From NCBI GenBank assembly GCA_015492355.1, contig WGFF01000083.1, positions 1 through 10,481 on the forward strand: a stretch of 10,481 nt of DNA. Direction: 5' to 3'. The position numbers and the translations under genes were made by a program. How positions within the stretch are numbered: position 1 is the stretch's first letter; the number at the start of each line of letters is the position of its first letter. Below the pieces are notes generated by a model, which worked only from the letters and a program-made list of their open reading frames with translations, was not told the origin of the DNA and made no database searches. The stretch is from Deltaproteobacteria bacterium. GTDB taxonomy: Bacteria > Desulfobacterota > GWC2-55-46 > S146-73. Positions 1 through 5,173 of this stretch are shown here, piece after piece.

Positions 1-15
1 GGATAATAGGAAGGG

Positions 16-1260
16 ATGGAGAAGGGTTTTTTCGAGGAAGTCCTTGCTACACTTGAAAATGCCAGCCGCTTTCTGAATCTTCCCGAACCCATCTATCAGA
101 GGCTCCGAAGACCGAGGCGATCTATTATCGTCTCCCTTCCTGTGATGATGGATGACGGGTCTGTAAGATTCTTTACCGGCTACAGGGTGCAGTACGATTT
201 TGCCAGAGGACCTGCCAAGGGGGGTTTCAGGTACCATCCCAAGGTAACACTCGATGAGGTTACAGCACTGGCTGCGCTCATGACATGGAAGTGTGCGGTT
301 GTGAACATACCCTTTGGTGGGGCAAAGGGTGGGGTGGAGTGTGATCCCACGCGGATGAGCAGAGACGAGATAAAACGGCTCACACGGAGATACACCTATG
401 AGATAGCCCTCATGATAGGTCCTGAAATAGACATACCTGCACCTGATATGTACACGGACGAGCAGGTCATGGCTTGGATGATGGACACCTACTCCATGAT
501 GAAGGGATATACAGTGCCAGGGGTGGTCACAGGAAAACCAATTTGCATCGGTGGTTCTCTCGGGAGAAAGACCGCAACCTCCCAGGGGCTTGTGGCGGTT
601 GTGTGTGAGGCACTGAGGTTCCTTAAGATTTCCATGGAGGGGCTTACAGCCTGTATCATAGGTTTTGGCAACGTGGGCAAGGGCTGTGCAAGGATACTCT
701 CGGATATGGGCGTGCGTATCACAGGTATTGCAGATTCCAAGGGCGCCATATACAACCCTAAGGGAATAGATATATCCGCTGTATCGAGACACAAAAAGGA
801 GACGGGCAGTGTAAAGGGCTTTGGTTCTGCAGAGGATGTGGACCTGGACGAACTCATCGGAAAGGAGGTGGATGTACTCATACCCGCTGCACTCGAAGGA
901 CAGATAAACTCCCGGAACGCCCACAGGGTCAGGGCAAGGATAATAGCAGAGGGTGCAAACAACCCTGTGACAAGGGATGCGGATGAGATACTGAAGGAAA
1001 AGGAGGTCTTTATAATCCCTGATATACTGGCAAATGCAGGTGGGGTAGTTGTATCCTACTTCGAGTGGGTTCAGGACCTCCAGGGGTTTTTCTGGTCCAG
1101 AGATGAGATCGCCTCACGGCTCAACTCCATAATGAAAAAGGCTTTCAAGGAAGTAGTGGATATGTCACTCGATAAGGGACTCGATATGAGGACTTCTGCC
1201 ATGGTGGTGGGTGTGAAAAGGGTGGCGGACGCCATAAGTGTAAGGGGTTTATATCCTTGA
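16..1260 (+). CDS. gdhA: Glu/Leu/Phe/Val-family dehydrogenase, probably NAD-dependent glutamate dehydrogenase
   Basis: Cytoplasmic enzyme that reversibly deaminates glutamate to 2-oxoglutarate and ammonia. The 414-aa length is normal for the hexameric small GDH class. The substrate site is visible as three lysines in order: K68 (GPAKGG), K92 (MTWKCA) and K104 (PFGGAKGG), with the catalytic Asp at D144 in PAPD. The dinucleotide-binding Rossmann motif GFGNVG is at 216-221. D240 in IADSKG, at the end of the next strand, favours NAD over NADP (inference). The N-terminus aligns from the expected helix, so the gene looks complete. ATG at 16 is chosen because a TAG lies in frame at 7-9; the purine-rich AGGAAGG at 8-14 is unusually close to this start. 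It ends 97 bp before dnaA, and co-transcription with dnaA is not indicated. A leucine or phenylalanine dehydrogenase is possible, but the KGG(F)RYHP and GGAKGG context is typical of GDH. Confidence 0.93.
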   Translation: MEKGFFEEVLATLENASRFLNLPEPIYQRLRRPRRSIIVSLPVMMDDGSVRFFTGYRVQYDFARGPAKGGFRYHPKVTLDEVTALAALMTWKCAVVNIPFGGAKGGVECDPTRMSRDEIKRLTRRYTYEIALMIGPEIDIPAPDMYTDEQVMAWMMDTYSMMKGYTVPGVVTGKPICIGGSLGRKTATSQGLVAVVCEALRFLKISMEGLTACIIGFGNVGKGCARILSDMGVRITGIADSKGAIYNPKGIDISAVSRHKKETGSVKGFGSAEDVDLDELIGKEVDVLIPAALEGQINSRNAHRVRARIIAEGANNPVTRDADEILKEKEVFIIPDILANAGGVVVSYFEWVQDLQGFFWSRDEIASRLNSIMKKAFKEVVDMSLDKGLDMRTSAMVVGVKRVADAISVRGLYP

Positions 1261-1284
1261 AATAATTACAAAAAAAGAATTTCC

Positions 1285-1313
1285 TTGAAAAACATACTCT
1301 ACTCTGATACATT
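1285..1313 (+). promoter_or_regulatory. Candidate sigma-70 promoter of dnaA
   Basis: TTGAAA (1285-1290) and TACATT (1308-1313) are separated by 17 bp and match the -35 and -10 consensus at 5/6 and 4/6 positions. Transcription would begin near 1320, giving a leader of about 40 nt that contains the DnaA-box cluster at 1346-1377. Bound DnaA could therefore repress its own gene, as known in other bacteria. Read by eye only. Confidence 0.45.
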
Positions 1314-1345
1314 GAGCACCTAATCAATGTCTCTATTCTGTTGAC

Positions 1346-1377
1346 TTATCAACGGCTGTGGATAACCCTGTGGATAA
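1346..1377 (-). promoter_or_regulatory. DnaA-box cluster overlapping the dnaA start
   Basis: Two perfect 9-mers TGTGGATAA (reverse complement of the consensus TTATCCACA) lie head-to-tail at 1357-1365 and 1369-1377, with starts 12 bp apart. A weaker, oppositely oriented variant TTATCAACG is at 1346-1354; its 8-base core TATCAACG recurs in the dnaA-dnaN spacer at 2859-2866. The two perfect boxes are inside the first codons of dnaA if translation starts at GTG 1358. Likely roles are autoregulation of dnaA and/or one half of a bipartite origin flanking dnaA (inference). Confidence 0.8.
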
Positions 1378-2725
1378 ATCTCAACATACTCTGGACATTC
1401 CCCACGTCTGGAAGGGTTTTCTCGAACGGGTGCATCACCTTGTATCTGCTCAGCATTTCGAGACCTGGTTCAAGCCCATCAGGGTCGTAGATAACGGTGG
1501 GGATTATCTCGAACTCGAGGTACCGAACCGTTTCTTCCTGGAATGGATAAAAGAACACTATCTATCCCTCATAAACGAGATATTACGGCAGATATCGAAA
1601 AGGGAGATACGCATAAGATGGCGAATAGCAGGTGAGCCCAGGGGAGAGAAAAAAGATGTGGAGGTGAAGAAAAAGCCTCCCTCAAGGGTGTGGAGGAGTA
1701 CCTCCATGCTTAATCCAAAGTATACCTTTGAGAATTTTGTCGTTGGCAAGGCGAACGAGTTTGCCTATGCCGCATGTACTGCGGTGGCAAATTCACCCGC
1801 AAGTAAGTACAATCCCCTCTTCATCTACGGTGATGTGGGGCTCGGTAAGACCCATCTCCTCCAGGCGATAGGGCACAAGGTGATGGAGAATTTTTCCACA
1901 GCAAGGGTGTGTTTCTATACCTCGGAGCGGTTCATGAACGATTTTATCAACTTCGTGAGCAGACAGAAGATGGCTGATTTCAGAAACAGGTTCAGAAACG
2001 TGGACCTGCTTTTGATAGACGATATACAGTTCTGGTCCGGGAAGGAGAGGACACAGGAGGAGTTCTTCCATACCTTCAATACACTGTATGAGTCGCACAA
2101 ACAGATAGTCGTTACAAGTGATAAATTCCCCAAGGATATAGACGGCATAGAGGAGAGACTGCGGAGCAGGTTCGAGTGGGGACTCGTTGCAGACATACAG
2201 CCACCTGATACAGAGACCAAGATAGCGATACTGAAGAAAAAGGCACTTGCAGAGGGTATAGACATTCCTGACGATGTTGCACAATGGCTCGCATCAGTAA
2301 GTGGCTCTAACATACGTGAGCTCGAGGGCTATCTCAACAGGGTAATAGCGGTATCCTCTCTTACAGACCAGAATATAACCCTCTCCATGAGCAAGGATGC
2401 CCTTAAAAATCTCATAAAGGAGGAGGAAGAAAAGGTACTGACAATAGAGGAGATACAGAAGGCTGTGGCAGCGTTCTACAATATCAAACTCACAGACCTG
2501 AGATCGAAAAGGCGTCACAAGACCGTTGCCCTACCGAGACAGGTTGCCATGTTCCTTGCAAGGGAATACGGAAGATTCTCCTTTCCAGAGATAGGTTATT
2601 ACTTCGGTGGAAAGGACCATTCAACTGCCATACATGCGGTGAAAAAGATAGAAAAGGAACTCTCAACAAACAGGGAGCTCAAAAACTCGGTTAACGCAAT
2701 AAAAGAAACACTCGGTGTGAATTAG
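1358..2725 (+). CDS. dnaA: Chromosomal replication initiator DnaA
   Basis: AAA+ initiator that binds DnaA boxes and melts oriC. At 455 aa it is of normal length. Domain I (about 15-90) contains the W-x-x-F-L and ETWFKPI patterns. A short charged linker follows (about 92-115). The AAA+ core has Walker A GDVGLGKT (158-165), Walker B LLLIDD (217-222), sensor 1 VVTSD (251-255), the arginine-finger region RLRSRF with R271, and sensor 2 GSNIRELEG with R320. Domain IV carries the DNA-reading signature DHSTAIHAVKKI (420-431). GTG at 1358 is the first start in the open frame (upstream in-frame TGA at 1313-1315); GTG at 1370 is an alternative. Neither has a clear Shine-Dalgarno sequence. The first start sits inside a DnaA box. 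Small departures from common versions are Asp159 in Walker A and Trp226 in DDIQFW. Confidence 0.97.
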   Translation: MDNPVDKSQHTLDIPHVWKGFLERVHHLVSAQHFETWFKPIRVVDNGGDYLELEVPNRFFLEWIKEHYLSLINEILRQISKREIRIRWRIAGEPRGEKKDVEVKKKPPSRVWRSTSMLNPKYTFENFVVGKANEFAYAACTAVANSPASKYNPLFIYGDVGLGKTHLLQAIGHKVMENFSTARVCFYTSERFMNDFINFVSRQKMADFRNRFRNVDLLLIDDIQFWSGKERTQEEFFHTFNTLYESHKQIVVTSDKFPKDIDGIEERLRSRFEWGLVADIQPPDTETKIAILKKKALAEGIDIPDDVAQWLASVSGSNIRELEGYLNRVIAVSSLTDQNITLSMSKDALKNLIKEEEEKVLTIEEIQKAVAAFYNIKLTDLRSKRRHKTVALPRQVAMFLAREYGRFSFPEIGYYFGGKDHSTAIHAVKKIEKELSTNRELKNSVNAIKETLGVN

Positions 2726-2923
2726 CCTGTTGGAATGGTGTTGATATGTGTGGATAAGCTGGAGGAAAAGAGAAGGTGTTGATTAGTAGATATTTTTTAA
2801 ACAGGTAATTCATCAAAGATTCTCTTTCTTTTCTGTATCCTTGAGAGACTTATAAACATATCAACGTACATATACTACTTTTACTAACACTTATATTTAA
2901 AAACTTAAAAGAAGGAGAAGGTA
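2726..2923. other. Probable chromosomal replication origin (oriC) between dnaA and dnaN
   Basis: This 198-bp non-coding spacer contains a perfect DnaA box TGTGGATAA at 2749-2757. Variant boxes are TGTTGATAT (2739-2747), TGTTGATTA (2777-2785), TTATAAACA (2850-2858) and ATATCAACG (2858-2866). A pyrimidine/adenine CTA-CTT-TTA-CTA tract (2875-2886) and A+T-rich DNA up to about 2910 follow. The position between dnaA and dnaN is one of the classical oriC locations, and the perfect boxes at the dnaA start could form a second cluster. No promoter with two good elements was seen for dnaN, only a TATACT -10-like hexamer at 2871-2876. The spacer ends with the strong dnaN ribosome site AAGGAG (2912-2917). 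Confidence 0.75.
2850..2892 (+). promoter_or_regulatory. Candidate basal origin unwinding site: paired DnaA boxes plus DnaA-trio tract
   Basis: Two adjacent variant DnaA boxes (2850-2858 and 2858-2866) are followed after 8 bp by CTA CTT TTA CTA ACA CTT (2875-2892). Read 3'-5' on the complementary strand this gives GAT GAA AAT GAT TGT GAA; five of six triplets fit the DnaA-trio rule (G/A, A, T/A). A+T-rich DNA follows. Box, short gap, trios, then A+T-rich DNA is the order described for the Bacillus subtilis unwinding region. The G/C-rich spacer seen there is lacking here, and the boxes are not consensus, so this is a motif-level proposal. Confidence 0.55.
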
Positions 2924-4024
2924 ATGGATCTGAGTATAAAGAAGCAGGACTTTTTAAAGGTACTCCAGCGAGTACAGGGTATTGTGGAGAAGAGAAATAC
3001 CATGCCCATACTTGCCAATGTACTCATAGAGACATCGGATGATATGATAAACGTCACTGCAACAGACCTTGAGGTGTTTATAAAGGACTCAGCCCCGGCC
3101 TCTGTAAAGAAGGAGGGAAGGATTACTATCAATGCAAGAAAGATATTCGAAATAGTAAAGGAGCTCCCGAAAGAAGATGTGAATGTATCTTCTGGAAGTA
3201 ACGAAAGGATTACCATATTGAGTGGCAGGGCAAGGTTCAATATAGTGGGCATACCATCGGATGAGTTCCCGGTATTCCCGTCCTTTGATGAATCAGTGCT
3301 CCATCTCTGCGAGCATGACCTGCTCAGGGAGATGATAGACAAGACCTCCTTTGCTGTCTCTACCGATGAGACAAGGTACAATATAAACGGCTTTTTCCTT
3401 GAAAGGGAGGACTCGAAGCTGAGGATGGTTGCAACAGATGGACACAGGCTCGCGGTAATAGAAAAGGAGGTAGAGGACATACCCGCAAGCCAGAAGGGTG
3501 TTATTCTTCCGAGAAAGGGTATGATGGAACTGAGAAAGATACTCGAGGAAAAGGAAGGCGAGTTTTACATGGGTATAACAGAGAAGAGCGCTATAATGAA
3601 AATGGATACAACGTACATAAATATACGTCTCTTCGAGGGTGAATTCCCAGACTACAGAAAAGTTATACCACAGGAAAACGACAAGGTACTTGTCGCTGAC
3701 AGGCTCCAGCTCCTCTCCTCTCTCAAGAGGGTATCAATCCTTTCATCAGAAAAGATAAGGGGGGTTAAGTTCAGTATATCAACCAACAGACTCAACCTCT
3801 CTGCATCGAGTGCGGATATAGGTGATGCAGAAGAGGAGATGGATGTGGAGTACACAGGTGATAGCCTTGAGATCGCCTTCAATGCAAGGTACCTTGTAGA
3901 TGTGCTCGAGGTGCTCAAGGAAGAAAGGGTAAGGCTGGAGCTCAAGGATGAGTTGAGTCCAGGTGTTGTAAGGGCTGTTGATTCAGACGATTATGTCTAT
4001 ATAATCATGCCCATGAGGCTCTAA
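2924..4024 (+). CDS. dnaN: DNA polymerase III beta subunit (sliding clamp)
   Basis: Ring-shaped homodimeric processivity clamp that tethers DNA polymerase III and binds many DNA-processing proteins. The 366 aa match the usual length and the three repeated clamp folds. Recognisable segments are RNTMPILANVLI near the start (24-35), the domain-II pattern VATDGHRLAVIE (about 168-179), FEGEFPDYRKVIP (about 237-249), and the conserved C-terminal tail ending in IIMPMRL that helps form the partner-binding pocket. The start is secure: ATG is preceded by AAGGAG six bases upstream, and the N-terminal MDLSIKKQDFLKVLQ fits the family. It lies directly after the predicted origin and on the same strand as dnaA. 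No convincing terminator was seen between it and the next promoter candidate. Confidence 0.97.
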   Translation: MDLSIKKQDFLKVLQRVQGIVEKRNTMPILANVLIETSDDMINVTATDLEVFIKDSAPASVKKEGRITINARKIFEIVKELPKEDVNVSSGSNERITILSGRARFNIVGIPSDEFPVFPSFDESVLHLCEHDLLREMIDKTSFAVSTDETRYNINGFFLEREDSKLRMVATDGHRLAVIEKEVEDIPASQKGVILPRKGMMELRKILEEKEGEFYMGITEKSAIMKMDTTYINIRLFEGEFPDYRKVIPQENDKVLVADRLQLLSSLKRVSILSSEKIRGVKFSISTNRLNLSASSADIGDAEEEMDVEYTGDSLEIAFNARYLVDVLEVLKEERVRLELKDELSPGVVRAVDSDDYVYIIMPMRL

Positions 4025-4057
4025 GGGGCCTTCCTTTTTCCCTCTGGATAAAAAATC

Positions 4058-4086
4058 TTGACATAAGTATTTATTTTTGGTAATGG
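4058..4086 (+). promoter_or_regulatory. Candidate promoter for the rpmH operon
   Basis: A perfect -35 hexamer TTGACA (4058-4063) is followed after 17 bp of A+T-rich spacer by TAATGG (4081-4086), a weak -10. If used, it would give a leader of about 180 nt before rpmH, containing the palindromic repeat at 4105-4162 and a second hairpin at 4194-4244. The -35 is convincing and the -10 is not. Confidence 0.4.
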
Positions 4087-4104
4087 GTATCTTTTTCGGA
4101 CTAA

Positions 4105-4162
4105 ATCCTGAGGGAAACCCCTTTTGTAAAAGGGGTTTCCCTCAAACTCCCTTCCCCAAAAC
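4105..4162 (+). repeat. Dispersed palindromic repeat, copy 1 (16-bp perfect stem)
   Basis: Positions 4110-4125 and 4128-4143 are perfect inverted repeats around a GT centre, forming a 16-bp stem. A conserved 19-nt pyrimidine-rich tail (4144-4162, ending CCCCAAAAC) follows, and ATCC precedes at 4105-4108. The same 53-nt unit is found inverted at 8102-8154, with 49 of 53 positions identical. The stem and the first tail bases recur at 10444-10481. This copy lies in the dnaN-rpmH spacer, where it could act as a terminator, mRNA leader hairpin or REP-like element. It is not followed by a T-run, which argues against a simple intrinsic terminator. Confidence 0.85.
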
Positions 4163-4193
4163 TTTTAATCTAAAGTCTTCTGGGAAAGGGGCA

Positions 4194-4244
4194 GGGGAAA
4201 ACACTTTTTACCAGAAAAGGGCGATAGCCCGGAGGGTTTTCCCC
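4194..4244 (+). repeat. Second inverted repeat in the rpmH leader
   Basis: GGGGAAAAC (4194-4202) and GTTTTCCCC (4236-4244) can form a 9-bp stem. Its loop contains a smaller hairpin GGGC-GATA-GCCC (4219-4230). The structure ends 26 bases before the rpmH start codon, so it could influence expression if transcribed, or it may be part of the same mobile-like repeat block that begins at 4105. No T-run follows. Confidence 0.5.
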
Positions 4245-4270
4245 ACATCCGATTTGACGAGGTGTATTTG

Positions 4271-4423
4271 ATGAAAAGGACGTATCAGCCAAGCAATATA
4301 AAGAGGCTTCGTACACACGGCTTCCTTAAGAGGATGTCCACCCCTGGCGGGAGGGCTATACTCAGAAGGAGAAGGGCTAAGGGCAGAAGGCGCCTTACTG
4401 TAACAGTGGGATCGAACAAGTAG
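4271..4423 (+). CDS. rpmH: 50S ribosomal protein L34
   Basis: Small basic protein of the large ribosomal subunit. Translation from ATG 4271 gives 50 aa beginning MKRTYQPSNIKRLRTHGF and containing the family hallmarks RMSTPGGRAIL and RRRRAKGRRRLTV. Length is within the bacterial range (about 44-52). A GAGGTG ribosome site at 4259-4264 lies just upstream. It is the first gene of the operon, ending one base before the rnpA start, as in most bacteria. Confidence 0.96.
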   Translation: MKRTYQPSNIKRLRTHGFLKRMSTPGGRAILRRRRAKGRRRLTVTVGSNK

Positions 4424-4424
4424 G

Positions 4425-4814
4425 GTGCGGAGGTACTCCTTTCAAAAGACCCACAGGATTGTAAGGACAAAGGAGTTCTTACGCCTCCGAAGAGAAGGAA
4501 AGAGGTACCTTACAGGAAACTTCACCATCTATATCCTTCCAAACGAAAGAGGGGTAACAAGGCTCGGTATAGCGGTTAGCAGACGGGTGGGCAGGGCTGT
4601 GGTGAGGAATAGAATAAAGAGGCTTGTAAGGGAGTTCTTTAGATTGAACATAAAGAATCTACCCACAGAAAGGCATGTGGACCTCCTCATCCATACAAAG
4701 AAAGCCACAGGGATAAAGGGACTCAAGGATGTGGAAAGGGAGCTGTCGTTCCTGAAGGATATCATCTGTAAAGGTTATCGACGCACAGGGTGTGGTTCAA
4801 ACCCCATTTCCTGA
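4425..4814 (+). CDS. rnpA: Ribonuclease P protein component
   Basis: Protein cofactor of RNase P, which binds the catalytic RNA and assists removal of the 5' leader from pre-tRNA. The 129-aa basic protein shows the N-terminal pattern YSFQKTHRIVRTKEF, the central LGIAVSRRVGRAVVRNRIKR and the RNR motif with R61, N62, R63, K65, R66, R69 and E70, followed by FFR. GTG at 4425 is one base after the rpmH stop, giving translational coupling in the usual rpmH-rnpA pair. The C-terminal 20 or so residues after the family core look unconserved. Unlike many genomes, yidD does not overlap its end. Confidence 0.95.
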   Translation: MRRYSFQKTHRIVRTKEFLRLRREGKRYLTGNFTIYILPNERGVTRLGIAVSRRVGRAVVRNRIKRLVREFFRLNIKNLPTERHVDLLIHTKKATGIKGLKDVERELSFLKDIICKGYRRTGCGSNPIS

Positions 4815-4870
4815 AGGAATAGAAAGATTACCCTGTAGAGGTCTTATACAAGGGATACTCCCTTCTAAGC

Positions 4871-4890
4871 CCCCGCCTTGCAAGGCGGGG
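4871..4890. repeat. Perfect 20-bp palindrome between rnpA and yidD
   Basis: Two complementary 10-mers, CCCCGCCTTG and CAAGGCGGGG, abut with no spacer, followed by TTTAACT. As RNA the middle bases would form the loop of a roughly 8-bp G/C stem with a weak trailing T3. AGCCCC (4868-4873) can alternatively pair with GGGGCT (4901-4906). It could attenuate transcription before yidD, act as an mRNA processing or stability element, or be a remnant of a small palindromic mobile unit. The sequence does not decide among these. Confidence 0.75.
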
Positions 4891-4945
4891 TTTAACTCAT
4901 GGGGCTCGGTTAATAAAAGGTCTTTGTTCTAAAAACTATTCCACG

Positions 4946-5173
4946 ATGATAAGGATAATCCTTAAGACGATCATCCGTGCCTACAAGGTGGTTATCTCCC
5001 CTGCACTCCCTCCGTCCTGCAGGTTCTATCCGAGCTGTTCGGACTATGCACTGGGCGCTGTGGATAGATACGGTGCACTGCGTGGCTGTATTCTTGCCAT
5101 AAAGAGGATCTTGAGGTGTCATCCCTGGAACCCCGGGGGATACGACCCTGTAGAAAAGGAAACAAGACCATGA
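4946..5173 (+). CDS. yidD: Membrane protein insertion efficiency factor YidD
   Basis: Small inner-membrane-associated protein, 75 aa, that assists YidC-dependent insertion. The family signature is complete: CRFYPSCSDYA (25-35) with C25 and C31, then RCHPWNPGGYDPV (57-69) with C58. An amphipathic, basic N-terminus (IRIILKTIIRAYKVVISP) is also typical. ATG 4946 is the only plausible start, since no ATG, GTG or TTG lies in frame upstream back to about 4856; no good Shine-Dalgarno is seen. Its stop overlaps the yidC start in an ATGA, which supports coupled translation. The 131-bp gap after rnpA, containing a perfect palindrome, is unusual for this gene pair. Confidence 0.93.
   Translation: MIRIILKTIIRAYKVVISPALPPSCRFYPSCSDYALGAVDRYGALRGCILAIKRILRCHPWNPGGYDPVEKETRP

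Noticed and set aside
489..962. 157-codon open frame antisense to gdhA
   Set aside because: It is a shadow of a conserved enzyme gene; its Ser/Pro-rich translation is typical of an antisense frame and shows no domain.
1793..2284. 163-codon open frame antisense to dnaA
   Set aside because: It is the shadow of the well-conserved AAA+ region of dnaA, with Cys- and Leu-rich low-plausibility sequence and no start signals.
2841..2876. dnaN promoter using TTGAGA (2841-2846) and TATACT (2871-2876)
   Set aside because: The spacer is 24 bp, too long for a sigma-70 promoter, and no better -35 lies 16-18 bp before TATACT.
4023..4050. Intrinsic terminator after dnaN (AAGGGGCCTT followed by CCTTTTT)
   Set aside because: The inverted repeat has only a 4-bp stem with a 2-nt loop, which cannot form a stable terminator hairpin.
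4077..4271. 64-codon open frame between dnaN and rpmH
   Set aside because: It is made mostly of the palindromic repeat and hairpin DNA, has no ribosome site and no recognisable protein features.
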